From Bacteroidetes bacterium GWF2_35_48 (GTDB lineage: Bacteria > Bacteroidota > Bacteroidia > Bacteroidales > GWF2-35-48), in NCBI GenBank assembly GCA_001769125.1, contig MEOG01000048.1, positions 1 through 34,275 of the forward strand: a stretch of 34,275 nucleotides of DNA. Reading direction: 5' to 3'. Shown here piece by piece: positions 25,162-34,275 of the stretch. The notes below the pieces were generated by a model, which saw nothing but the letters and a program-made list of their open reading frames with translations, was not told the origin of the DNA and searched no databases. Each line of letters begins with the position of its first letter. The stretch's first letter is position 1. A program made the position numbers and the translations under genes.

Positions 25162-26487
25162 ATGTATCTGAAACGAACAATAGATAAAGAATTGCTAAAT
25201 TGGCAATCAGCAAAAAATAGAAAACCTCTGATGTTGCGAGGAGCTCGTCAGGTAGGTAAAACCTCAACTGTTAAAAATTTCGCAGCACATTTTACATATT
25301 TTGTAGAAATAAACTTTGATGAGCAGCAGGTTTTTTCTATCATATTTGAAAAAAAATTATCGGTATTTGAAGTTTGCGAACAACTTTCGGTATTAACCAA
25401 CACTCCTATTGTTGAAGGGCAAACCTTGTTGTTTTTTGATGAAATACAAACTTGTATTCCTGCTATTAGCATGCTTAGGTATTTTTACGAGAAAATGCCC
25501 GAATTGCATGTTATAGCGGCAGGCTCTTTATTAGAGTTTGCTTTGTCCGATATTCCTTCCTTTGGTGTTGGCAGGGTTCGTTCGTTGTATATGTACCCGC
25601 TATCTTTTCACGAATTTTTAATGGCTCATGGAGAACATTTGTTACTAGAGCAATTGAACAAGACCGGCGTCTCCAATCCATTATCAGAACCTATCCATCA
25701 AAAATTAATTACGCTGTATAAAAAATTTCTCATTATCGGAGGTATGCCTGAAGCAGTGAGCGTATATGTAAACAGTAAAGATTTATTGGAAGTACAACGG
25801 GTATTAAACGATTTATTGATATCTGTACAAGCCGATTTTGCCAAATATAAAACGAGTGTGCCCGGGGCAAGGTTGGTAGAGGTTTTTAATGCCGTTGCAC
25901 GGCAGGTGGCAATAAAATTCACTTATTCTTATCCAAATGCTACCTTGAATAATTTGCAAATTAAAGAAGCCATAGAGCTTCTAAAAATGGCAGGTTTGGT
26001 TTATGCGGTTACACATAGTGCGGCAAATGGTATTCCTTTGGGTGCTGAAATAAATTCCAAAAAGACAAAATACTTGCTTTTTGATACAGGAATATTTCAA
26101 CAGATTTTAGGTTTAAATATCGCTGATTTACTAATAAGCGATGATTTTAATGCTATTAACAAAGGCAATATTGCAGAACTTTTTGTAGGATTGGAATTGT
26201 TAAAAGCCGAAAGTTGCTATCAAAAGACCGACTTATTCTATTGGCAGCGTGAGGCTAAAAATAGTCAGGCAGAAGTAGATTATGTTTGTCAGTTTAATAA
26301 TGCCATTGTTCCGGTTGAAGTTAAAGCCGGAACAAAAGGAAGTATGCAAAGTTTGTATTTATTCTTAAAAGAAAAAAAACTAACCCTGGGTTTTAGACTT
26401 TCTCTTGAAAATTTTTCGAAAATGGAACAAATTAATATTTTGCCAGTTTACGCAGTTAATAATTTAGCCGATAATTTACAGAAATAA
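25162..26487 (+). CDS. AAA_14 ATPase with C-terminal DUF4143 domain
   Basis: The 441-residue protein has a Walker A motif GARQVGKT (27-34), Walker B LLFFDEIQ (Asp93, Glu94), the sensor-like HVIAAGSLLEFAL and the family motif GVGRVRSLYMYPLSFHEFL. The C-terminal DUF4143 part carries EVDYV (Glu371, Asp373) and VEVKAG (Glu386, Lys388), a pattern resembling a PD-(D/E)XK nuclease core. These ATPases are abundant, often multicopy, and of unknown role; the pattern suggests DNA binding or cutting, but this is not established. The gene has its own promoter among 33-bp-spaced repeats. A broken TlpA-like gene starts 15 bp after its stop. Confidence 0.9.
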   Translation: MYLKRTIDKELLNWQSAKNRKPLMLRGARQVGKTSTVKNFAAHFTYFVEINFDEQQVFSIIFEKKLSVFEVCEQLSVLTNTPIVEGQTLLFFDEIQTCIPAISMLRYFYEKMPELHVIAAGSLLEFALSDIPSFGVGRVRSLYMYPLSFHEFLMAHGEHLLLEQLNKTGVSNPLSEPIHQKLITLYKKFLIIGGMPEAVSVYVNSKDLLEVQRVLNDLLISVQADFAKYKTSVPGARLVEVFNAVARQVAIKFTYSYPNATLNNLQIKEAIELLKMAGLVYAVTHSAANGIPLGAEINSKKTKYLLFDTGIFQQILGLNIADLLISDDFNAINKGNIAELFVGLELLKAESCYQKTDLFYWQREAKNSQAEVDYVCQFNNAIVPVEVKAGTKGSMQSLYLFLKEKKLTLGFRLSLENFSKMEQINILPVYAVNNLADNLQK

Positions 26488-26502
26488 AAAATAATTAGAA
26501 CC

Positions 26503-28081
26503 ATGAATAATCGCATTATAGATATTTTGTTATTATGCATATCTCTAATATCCATACCTGCTTTTGCACAGCACAGCATCACTGGCAATTTCCCTCCTTT
26601 GTCAGGTCAGAAGATTCTTCTTATGGGTTTTGACGGTTTTGATATTTATACCATGTGATAGTACTCTGGTTAATGAGCAAGGCATTTTTATATTAAAATA
26701 TACCGATAAAGATTATGGCATGGGCTATTTGTCGGTCGCCGACAATAAACAGTTATTTTTAGTTCTTGGCGGTGAAAGTGTAAAGTTGAAAGGCAAAAGT
26801 TTTGCCATAGCTGAAAGTATTAAAATTATTGAAGGCTATGAAAACCAAGTTTTTGAGCAATATGCAACCGAACATCCACTCAGGGAGCAGGCATTAAGTG
26901 CATGGGGCTATTTAGTGCTTGCAAGAAAACGTCAATTTCTGCGTTACTCTCGACCTGAAAAACAGTCATGTACATTAGTACACTCCTGATTTTCAGGTCT
27001 TCGAAAGCCTTGAACTTGACGTTTTCTTATCAAGCACTGACACTGTCAATCAAAAAACATGAGTTTTCTTGCTGGCACTATTTAGAAAAAATTTATAGTA
27101 TAGATTCTCTTTTTGCATTGCAGAAAACACCCAAACAATCAATTACCAACGAAACGCAACGAATAAAAAACCGAAGATAGCTTGTTTTTAGCCGTTTTAC
27201 CCAAAAATTTTTACGTAAGCTACTATTTGCCACTTCGCAAATTAGTCAGTTCTGTTTCTACCATTGCACAATACCGTACCGAAGAAATACAGGCTACTAT
27301 CAATGCGTTTAGAAAAATTGACTATACCGACCCTCATTTGCAAAAAAGCGGCTTGCCGGCAGATGTTATTGAAAGCCATTTTTGGTTGATAGAGAATAGC
27401 GGACGTTCATTAGATTCCATTTATATTGAAATGAATAAATCCATTGACTTCTTGGTCGAAAATCTTTTACAAGATAATCAACAATTGAATGAGATAACAG
27501 AATATTTATTCAAATTTCTTGAAAAACGCAGTTTGTTCAAAGCATCGGAATATTTAGCCTTAAAATTACTCAATGAAAAGGATTGCTCCATTAACAATGA
27601 TTTTGCTGCTCAATTGGAAAGCTACCGTGCTATGAAAAAAGGCATTATTGCTCCCGATTTTGCTTTCAAAAAAGATATAATTAACCTCGGCTATAAAGCT
27701 ACTAAACTACCAAAAAAACTTTCAAATTTAATAAGCAAATATACCGTAGTGGTATTCGGAGCAAGCTGGTGTCCGCAATGTCCGCAATAACTTTCAAAAA
27801 TTTCAGGGATTTACAAAAAATGGAAAGAACAAGAAGTTGAAGTAGTTTTTATATCGCCCGACGAAGACAATAAAATGTTTAAAAGTTTTGCAGGAGTATT
27901 TCCATTTATCAGCATCTGCGATTACCAAAAATGGGAAAGCCCAATCGTACAAAGATATCACGTATTTGCATTACCTACCATATATTTGCTAAATGACAAA
28001 CGAGAAATTTTGCTTCGACCAAATTCTGTAAGTCAATTAGATTTGTGGGTTGATTGGTATTTGGTGCAGGGAAATAAATAG
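26503..28081 (+). pseudogene. TlpA-like thioredoxin-fold protein gene, multiply disrupted
   Basis: The ATG at 26503 starts a signal peptide (ILLLCISLISIPAFA) and HSITGNFPPLSGQKI, an N-terminal domain like that of Bacteroidota TlpA-type lipoproteins and thiol-disulfide proteins. The product would end with a thioredoxin domain with the CxxC motif WCPQC at about 27767, and finishes at 28081. Four lesions are visible: a one-base insertion near 26655 (IYTM then TGA, where IYTIDSTLVNEQG is expected); a 162-bp element plus duplication at 26908-27085; a one-base frameshift near 27170 (RIKNRR stop, where EDSLFLAVLPK continues in the next frame); and an in-frame TAA directly after WCPQCPQ at 27788. Joining the pieces gives about 470 codons. 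It follows the ATPase gene by 15 bp. Confidence 0.85.
26908..27085. mobile_element. MITE-like insertion with target duplication
   Basis: An insert of 162 bp (26916-27077) is flanked by CTATTTAG at 26908-26915 and again at 27078-27085. Removing the insert and one copy restores the host reading as LSAWGYLEKIYSIDSLFAL. The ends are imperfect inverted repeats: TGCTTGCAAGAAAAC on the left and TGCCAGCAAGAAAAC (reverse complement) on the right, 13 of 15 matching. Because the bases next to TATTTA match the repeat ends, the duplication may be 6 to 8 bp. The left end also pairs almost perfectly with 27016-27037, giving a 123-bp core with concentric stems. It has no gene and so must have been moved by a transposase elsewhere. 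Confidence 0.8.
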
Positions 28082-28321
28082 CTCCCATGCTAGCTCGAAT
28101 TTGCAATCCGGGCAAATCTTCTAATTTTACCTTATAATATTCCGCACTATATCGGATTTGCAATCTGAGCAAATCTTCTAATTTTACCTTCTAATTCCTG
28201 CTATTCACAAAAAACTTAATACAAATTTAACACAAATAGGTATTTTAACCCATTGGATATTTAAATTTTTATATATAATTTTATACCCTCATATTTTGTA
28301 ATCAATTAAAATTTAAATACT
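28082..28321. other. Intergenic stretch with a repeat pair
   Basis: Besides the 37-bp direct repeats (28097-28190) this 240-bp gap holds only AT-rich sequence. TATTTTG near 28296 resembles a -7 box with one base missing, so the adhesin promoter is not settled. Confidence 0.45.
28097..28190 (+). repeat. Pair of 37-bp direct repeats at 57-bp spacing
   Basis: Copies at 28097-28133 and 28154-28190 agree at 34 of 37 positions and share GCAAATCTTCTAATTTTACC. Each contains ATTTGC and GCAAAT arms around a 7-base loop (AATCCGG or AATCTGA). The pair follows the broken thioredoxin gene by 16 bp. Short GGATTTGCAATCC-like repeats may be dispersed in the genome, but only these two are seen here. Confidence 0.7.
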
Positions 28322-31300
28322 ATGAAAAATTCTTTACTGCTTCTTGCTTTTATCCTTATGGGGATATATGCTTCTGCTCAGGTTTCCGGCGACTTTAGAT
28401 CAAAATTTTCTGGAAGTTGGAGTTCTACTGCCACCTGGGAATATTTTAATGGTGCTTCATGGGCTAATGCCACAGAGTATCCGGGGCAATCAACTATTCC
28501 CGAGACTGTAACTATTCTAGATGGTCATTCTGTAACACTAGAAATAGGTACGATGTATCCTATAGGCTCCCTTGTTATTGGAGGAGGTACTTCTGGCAGC
28601 TTGATGCTTGAAGCCTATAATTTTACGGTTCAAAGTACAATTACGATTAATCAAAACGCCACATTTGACGTTTACAATGGTGCTTTTCAGGCAAATGGGA
28701 ATGTAGAGGTATATGGGATCTTAACCGATGGAAGTATCGGTGGATCTTATCATACTTTTAATGGTTTAGTAACAATTTATTCTGGTGGTTCTTTTCAAAC
28801 AATTTATGCCTCCCCTTTTACATTTGCCGGAGGTATTACCAATAATGGTGTTTTCAGCCAAACTGGAGCAGGAGCTATTACATTTAATGCGATTCAGACC
28901 ATTCAAAATAATGGAACCATGAATTTTAGTGGTTCAGTAACTTCTTCGGCTAATATTACTTTTTCCGGTAATTCTCCCATTACTTTTAGTGGTAACTATA
29001 CAATATCAGGCGCAAGCCAGGTAACAAACCAAAATTCATATCTTACAATTATTGGATATTTAACAGGAAACGATGCTGCTTCCGAGTGGATTAACTCGTC
29101 AAACTCAACTTTGGTTTTAGAGTCTTTAACTGCTGTTATGGACATGGGTGTATTCAATACCTATACATATCCAAATAAAGTTGTATATACAGGAATGAAT
29201 ACTCAAAGTATAAAAGAAGGGACATATAACAAACTTACTATTTATAAAACGTCCGGAGATGTTAGTTTAAATGGAAACATTATCGTACAGGATACACTAA
29301 CAATGATAAACGGAAATATTATTACAAATTCGTACACATTGACTCTTGGTGAAAGCACAATAATTTCTGGCGTTTTAGAATATATTTATGGAACAATTAT
29401 AGGAAATTTTGAACGCTGGATTACTTCTTCTGTCCTTTCTTATGATTTTCCTGTGGGCGATGCAGCTAATTACCGTCCTTTGAATCTAAAGCCAAATGCT
29501 ATTACAACAGAAGGCTCTGTTACGGTTAGCTTCGTACAAGGTGATCCGGGTATTATGGGTTTGCCTCTTTCCGATGGTGCATACAATGTTTCGAATCAAT
29601 TTATAGAAGGTTCTTGGAATGTGGTTGCCAATAATGGCTTTGATTGTAGTGATTATGATATCGGTGTTTCAAATATGGGCTTTTCAAGTTATATGATAGA
29701 TAATAACACCCGAGTAATTCAAAGAGAGAGTGCCGGTAACTGGATGTTGAGCGGTGTTCATTTTGATGCTGATGCGAATAATTGTTACAGAAACAATGTT
29801 ACAAATGCAATATCTCAAACAGGAACAGACTTTGCTCTTGGTTATACAGAATGCCCGCTTCCAGAAAATGCCGGTACTATTTCCGGACCTGCCAGTGTTT
29901 GCGAGGGTACCACAAGTAATGTCTTTTCTGTGTTATCAATAAATGGAGCCACAAAATATGCTTGGAATTTACCAGCTAATTTTAATATTGTATCAGGCGA
30001 TAGTACTGAAAGTATAACTGTTGAGATATTACCCGGAGCCATGTCTGGTGATATCACTGTCTTTGGAAGAAATGCATGTGGAGACGGAATGGCATCTCAA
30101 ACTTTTCCTGTTATGGTCAACCAATTACCGGCAGCAGCAGGCGCAATTGGTGGTCCTTCCAATGTTTGTGAAGGTAGTACAAATATGTTTTCAATTCCTG
30201 AAATCACAAATGCCGTAGATTATTTCTGGTCTCTTCCTACAGGTATTAATATAATTTCAGGGGATAATACAAATAATATCACGGTTGAAGTTATTTCTGG
30301 AATGTCTGGAGATATTACCGTATATGCTGCTAATGCATGTGGTAATGGTTCTGGTTCTGCAAATTATCCTGTTACTGTTAACCCGATTCCGGATAATGCT
30401 GGAATAGTAAGCGGTCCTACTAATGTTTGCGAAGGCAGCAACACGGCTGTTTTTTCAGTTTCTGTAATTAACGGTGCATCGGATTATTTCTGGAATCTTC
30501 CATCCGGTTTTTCAATACTTTTTGGCAATAACACAAATGAAATAAATGTAGAAGTAATGGCTGGTATGTCTGGAAATATTTCCGTTTATGGTTCTAATAT
30601 ATGCGGTAACGGTGGAATATCTTCAAATCATCCTGTAACTATAGATCCGCTGCCTGATGCAGCAGGCATGATTACTGGTCCATCAACTGTTTGTGAAGGA
30701 GTTACTGTAATGTATTCTGTTGCCCCTGTTAACGGTGCTGATATTTATGTGTGGAATCTTCCATCCGGATTTACAATTACATCAGGAGTAAACACTAATA
30801 ATATTTCAGTTAGTGTAGCAGGAGGAGCTATGCCAGGTAATATAACTGTCTATGCCACTAATATGTGCGGGGACGGAATGATTTCTACTGCATTTCCTGT
30901 TATGATTAATCCTACACCCAATGTAATAGCAACTCCTTTTACAGAAACTATTTGCTCAGGGAGTTCAACTAATATAGGATTAACTTCAGGTGTTCCTGCA
31001 ACTACATTCAATTGGATAGCAACTGGTATTAATGGCATTATGGGAGCGACTAACAGCATGGGTAGTATGATAAACCAAATGCTAACTACAACCGGAAGCG
31101 TTTCTGGAAATGTTACTTATGTGGTAACTCCCGAAGCAAATGGGTGCATGGGTATGCCAGAAAATGTAGTTGTTAATGTAAATCCAATTCCAAATATTTC
31201 TTTTACTCCAAGTAGTCAGACTATATGTTCAGGAAACAACACAGCTATTAATATGAGCTCAATTGTAGCTGGTACAACTTTTTCATGGACAGTTGTAGAG

Positions 31301-34275
31301 AGTGGAGTTATGGGAGCTTACCCTAGTTCCGGTAATGTTATAAATCAAACATTAACAGTATCTGGAACAATGCCGGGCACTGCAACTTATACTGTTATGC
31401 CAACTGCAAATGCTTGTTCAGGAGTACCCGAAAATGTTATTATTAATGTAACCCCAATTCCTTCTGCAGGCGGTGCAATAACCGGTCCGACAAATGGCTG
31501 CCTTAATGCCACTGGCTTAATATATTCTGTTCCTACGATTGATAATGCTACTTCTTACTCATGGAATTTACCCACTGGTTGGAATATTACAACAGGTTGG
31601 AATACTAATAATATAACTGTTGAGATAACAGCAGGTGCTGCTTCTGGTAATATTTCAGTATCAGGAACAAATGCTTGCGGAAATGGAACTCAGGCAGATT
31701 TGTTTGTAAACGTTGATTATTTTCCAGATAACGCAGGAATGATTTCAGGTCCTTCTAATGTTTGTGAAGGGAGTAATAGTGCAGTTTTTTCAGTCCCTAC
31801 AATAACTGGAGCCACAGATTATATGTGGAATCTTCCCTCTGGTTTTTCAATTATTTTTGGCGATAACACGAACGAAATTAATGTCGAAGTAATCTCTGGT
31901 ATGTCAGGGGATATTTCAGTTTATGGTTCTAACTTATGTGGTAACGGAGGAATATCCTCTAATTATCCTGTAATGGTTAATCCAATGCCTGATGCTGCCG
32001 GAATGATTACAGGGCCATCAAATGTATGTGAAGGTGTTACAAATATTATGTATTCCATTGCTCCAGTTAATGGTGCTGATAGTTATGTTTGGGATTTACC
32101 TGTTGGATTTAACATTACGATGGGTCTTAATACAAACAATATTTCTGTTGATATTATGCCCTCTGCTATGCCAGGAGATATAACTGTTTATGCCACTAAT
32201 ATGTGCGGGGATGGAATAATTTCACCTGCTTTAACCGTTACAGTCGCTCCCCCTCCTACTGCTTATGCGGGGGCAGATCAGTCTGTTTGCGCTAATAATT
32301 CAAATATTACTTTAAGTGGTAGCGTTACCATCGCAAGTGGAGGGATTTGGATATCCTCTGGCTCTGGTAATTTTTCTCCTAATGCGAATACATTAAATGC
32401 TATATATACCCCTTCTCCAGGAGATATTTCAGGTGGCAACATAACATTAACATTAACTTCAACGGGAAACGGGACATGTGATGCTGTTTCTGATAATATG
32501 ATAGTAGGATTTACGCCCGCTCCTACAATTAATGCAGGTTCAGACCAAAGTGTCTGCGCAAGTTCTCCGACTGTAACTTTATCGGGTAATGTTACCAATG
32601 CTTCAAGTGGAACCTGGTCCGGCGGTATGGGTTCTTACAGTCCGGGAAATACAGTTTTAAATTGTTCATACACTCCTTCTGCAGGAGAAATCTCTGCTGG
32701 TACAGTAACGTTAACACTTACCACAACAGGCAATGGAAACTGTCTTGCAGAAAGCGATCAGATTACGATTACTATTAACCCCAATGTTACTGCATCTATT
32801 CAATCGCAAACAAATGTAAGTTGCTTTGGAGGGAACAATGCTACAATAACAACCGGAGCGATTGGTGGCACTCCCGGATACAATTATATTTGGGATGCCG
32901 GAACCGGAAATCAGACAACACAAACAGCTTTAGGATTGACTGCCGGAAGTTATACGGTAACAGTAACAGACAGTAAGGGTTGCAGTGGGACGGCTACAGG
33001 TACGGTAACACAGCCACCGTCACTTTCTTTAGCTCCATCGCAAATAAATGGGTCTTGTTATGGTAGTTTTGATGGTACTGCTACAGCCACTGTTTCTGGT
33101 GGTACTCCCGTATACATATACATTTGGGATGCCGGAACCGGAAATCAGACAACACAGACAGCTACAGGTTTGACAGCCGGAAGCTATACCGTTACAGTTA
33201 AAGATGCAAATTTATGCGAGGTAAGCAATACTTTTACAATCACTCAACCTGATGCAATTACTTTTACTGAATCTCATGCACCTGTTACTTGTAATGGTTT
33301 ATCGAATGGTATAATTAATAATATTTTTGCTTCTGGGGGAACTCCTTCATATCAATATTCAATAAACAATGGTTCAAATTGGTCTGGATCTAACACTTTT
33401 ACCGGGTTAACAGCAGGAAGCTATCAGGTGCTGGTAAAAGATGTAAACAATTGTTTTTCTAATGTTCAAAATATTACGATAACACAGCCTCCAACCTTAT
33501 CTCTTTCAACAACTGTAGCAAATGTTCTTTGTAATGGAGAAGCAAGTGGAACTATTGATCTTTCTGTAACAGGTGGGACTTCCCCTTATTCTTATACATG
33601 GACAGGTGGCTCAACTATGCAGGATTTATCAAATATTCCTGCTGGGACTTATTCTGTAGCTGTTCAAGATGCAAACTTATGCAGTGCTAGTATTTCGGTA
33701 ACTGTAACTGAGCCTACGATTATTAATTTGGCTACAACAACAGTAAATGTTACTTGTAATGGTACCTCAACCGGTTCAATTGATTTAACTGTTTCAGGCG
33801 GCTCAGGCACTTATACTTATTCATGGACAGGTGGCTCAACGATGCAGGATATTATTAATATTCCTTCTGGCAGCTATACTGTTACCGTAACAGACGGATT
33901 TGGCTGCATTCAAAATACTACGGCTGTTATAACAGAACCAACTATACTTGTTGTAGATGCAGGAACAGGGCAGGCTATTTGTCAGGGGGATAATTTAGCT
34001 TTAGGCGCAGGAGCAACAGGCGGAAATGGAGGCTATTCATATTTATGGGATAATGGTGCAGGAACTATAAGCAATCCAACAGTCTCTCCAACTGTAACAA
34101 CTACATATTCTGTTACCGTTACTGACCTGTATGGATGTACAGCAAGCAATTTTGTTACAATAACAGTTAATCCGATACCTGCTGCAGCAGGTACAATCAC
34201 AGGTCCATCGAATGTGTGCGAAGGTGCTACGGGAATCTTGTATTCAGTACCAGCAATTGGCAATGCAACAGGTTA
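28322..34275 (+). CDS. Giant secreted adhesin with PKD/Ig-like and SprB repeats, open at the window edge
   Basis: The ATG at 28322 opens a frame of 1984 codons without a stop to the edge. A signal peptide (MKNSLLLLAFILMGIYASA) is followed by a beta-helix-like region to about residue 370 and a segment with FERWITSSVLSYDFPVGDA. Modules of about 88 residues start with (G)TISGPASVCEG or its variants near residues 517, 607, 694, 782, 1052, 1139 and 1227, with two modules of another type (ETICSGSST, QTICSGNNT) between. Two AGADQSVCA-type modules lie near 1316 and 1404. Five SprB repeats (SCFGGNN, SCYGSFD, VTCNGLS, VLCNGEA, VTCNGTS with GLTAGSYTVTV) span about 1497-1875. A VCEG module begins again near 1957. 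A T9SS tail is expected beyond the edge. SprB is the gliding adhesin of Flavobacterium; a role in adhesion or motility is inferred. Confidence 0.9.
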   Translation, partial: MKNSLLLLAFILMGIYASAQVSGDFRSKFSGSWSSTATWEYFNGASWANATEYPGQSTIPETVTILDGHSVTLEIGTMYPIGSLVIGGGTSGSLMLEAYNFTVQSTITINQNATFDVYNGAFQANGNVEVYGILTDGSIGGSYHTFNGLVTIYSGGSFQTIYASPFTFAGGITNNGVFSQTGAGAITFNAIQTIQNNGTMNFSGSVTSSANITFSGNSPITFSGNYTISGASQVTNQNSYLTIIGYLTGNDAASEWINSSNSTLVLESLTAVMDMGVFNTYTYPNKVVYTGMNTQSIKEGTYNKLTIYKTSGDVSLNGNIIVQDTLTMINGNIITNSYTLTLGESTIISGVLEYIYGTIIGNFERWITSSVLSYDFPVGDAANYRPLNLKPNAITTEGSVTVSFVQGDPGIMGLPLSDGAYNVSNQFIEGSWNVVANNGFDCSDYDIGVSNMGFSSYMIDNNTRVIQRESAGNWMLSGVHFDADANNCYRNNVTNAISQTGTDFALGYTECPLPENAGTISGPASVCEGTTSNVFSVLSINGATKYAWNLPANFNIVSGDSTESITVEILPGAMSGDITVFGRNACGDGMASQTFPVMVNQLPAAAGAIGGPSNVCEGSTNMFSIPEITNAVDYFWSLPTGINIISGDNTNNITVEVISGMSGDITVYAANACGNGSGSANYPVTVNPIPDNAGIVSGPTNVCEGSNTAVFSVSVINGASDYFWNLPSGFSILFGNNTNEINVEVMAGMSGNISVYGSNICGNGGISSNHPVTIDPLPDAAGMITGPSTVCEGVTVMYSVAPVNGADIYVWNLPSGFTITSGVNTNNISVSVAGGAMPGNITVYATNMCGDGMISTAFPVMINPTPNVIATPFTETICSGSSTNIGLTSGVPATTFNWIATGINGIMGATNSMGSMINQMLTTTGSVSGNVTYVVTPEANGCMGMPENVVVNVNPIPNISFTPSSQTICSGNNTAINMSSIVAGTTFSWTVVESGVMGAYPSSGNVINQTLTVSGTMPGTATYTVMPTANACSGVPENVIINVTPIPSAGGAITGPTNGCLNATGLIYSVPTIDNATSYSWNLPTGWNITTGWNTNNITVEITAGAASGNISVSGTNACGNGTQADLFVNVDYFPDNAGMISGPSNVCEGSNSAVFSVPTITGATDYMWNLPSGFSIIFGDNTNEINVEVISGMSGDISVYGSNLCGNGGISSNYPVMVNPMPDAAGMITGPSNVCEGVTNIMYSIAPVNGADSYVWDLPVGFNITMGLNTNNISVDIMPSAMPGDITVYATNMCGDGIISPALTVTVAPPPTAYAGADQSVCANNSNITLSGSVTIASGGIWISSGSGNFSPNANTLNAIYTPSPGDISGGNITLTLTSTGNGTCDAVSDNMIVGFTPAPTINAGSDQSVCASSPTVTLSGNVTNASSGTWSGGMGSYSPGNTVLNCSYTPSAGEISAGTVTLTLTTTGNGNCLAESDQITITINPNVTASIQSQTNVSCFGGNNATITTGAIGGTPGYNYIWDAGTGNQTTQTALGLTAGSYTVTVTDSKGCSGTATGTVTQPPSLSLAPSQINGSCYGSFDGTATATVSGGTPVYIYIWDAGTGNQTTQTATGLTAGSYTVTVKDANLCEVSNTFTITQPDAITFTESHAPVTCNGLSNGIINNIFASGGTPSYQYSINNGSNWSGSNTFTGLTAGSYQVLVKDVNNCFSNVQNITITQPPTLSLSTTVANVLCNGEASGTIDLSVTGGTSPYSYTWTGGSTMQDLSNIPAGTYSVAVQDANLCSASISVTVTEPTIINLATTTVNVTCNGTSTGSIDLTVSGGSGTYTYSWTGGSTMQDIINIPSGSYTVTVTDGFGCIQNTTAVITEPTILVVDAGTGQAICQGDNLALGAGATGGNGGYSYLWDNGAGTISNPTVSPTVTTTYSVTVTDLYGCTASNFVTITVNPIPAAAGTITGPSNVCEGATGILYSVPAIGNATG

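Noticed and set aside
26488-26502. Toxin-antitoxin or defence pair formed by the ATPase and the following gene
   Set aside because: The following gene is a broken TlpA-like thioredoxin gene, not an antitoxin or effector.
26908-27085. Integron attC site
   Set aside because: The ends lack the GTTRRRY and RYYYAAC core sites, there is a target duplication, and the insert interrupts a gene rather than following one.

Overview
The window looks like a chromosomal segment from a member of the Bacteroidota. The support is AT-rich DNA, TAnnTTTG-type -7 boxes (some with a TTTG 20 bp upstream), LytTR two-component systems, two proteins ending in type A sorting domains of the type IX secretion system (T9SS), a very large SprB-repeat adhesin, and LpxK, which marks an outer membrane with lipid A. 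I cannot name the genus.

Layout. Positions 1-5484 form a minus-strand signalling cluster. It reads LytS-type sensor kinase, LytTR regulator, TPR histidine kinase, second LytTR regulator, then the start of an exported protein cut by the window edge. Positions 5485-5866 hold divergent promoters and a terminator with no obvious gene in front of it. Next come an exported M3 oligoendopeptidase (+), a serine hydrolase with SxxK and SDN motifs (-), and an lpxK/purine nucleoside phosphorylase pair that overlaps by 41 bp (+). A YfhO-family membrane protein (-) and an 1804-residue Ig-repeat T9SS cargo protein (-) follow. Then a decayed 3' end of a PQQ-propeller gene, uvrC (-), an inverted array of 11-bp units, and an exported M1 aminopeptidase with a T9SS tail (-).

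From about 24.4 kb the region becomes accessory in character. It holds an out-of-frame chimera of a T9SS-type N-terminus with a FISUMP domain, three 33-bp-spaced repeats, an AAA_14/DUF4143 ATPase, and a TlpA-like thioredoxin gene. The thioredoxin gene is broken by two frameshifts, a stop and a 162-bp MITE-like insertion. After a repeat pair, an adhesin of more than 1984 residues runs off the right edge.

Main points for follow-up: (1) the MITE-like element, whose removal with one flanking duplication restores the host frame exactly, and whose core is three concentric stems; (2) 21-bp-spaced direct repeats in front of the second LytTR regulator and the next gene, a candidate LytTR operator; (3) the inverted array of 11-bp units before uvrC; (4) the FISUMP chimera; (5) an orphan terminator suggesting a small RNA. 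I found no rRNA, tRNA, CRISPR array or complete transposase gene.
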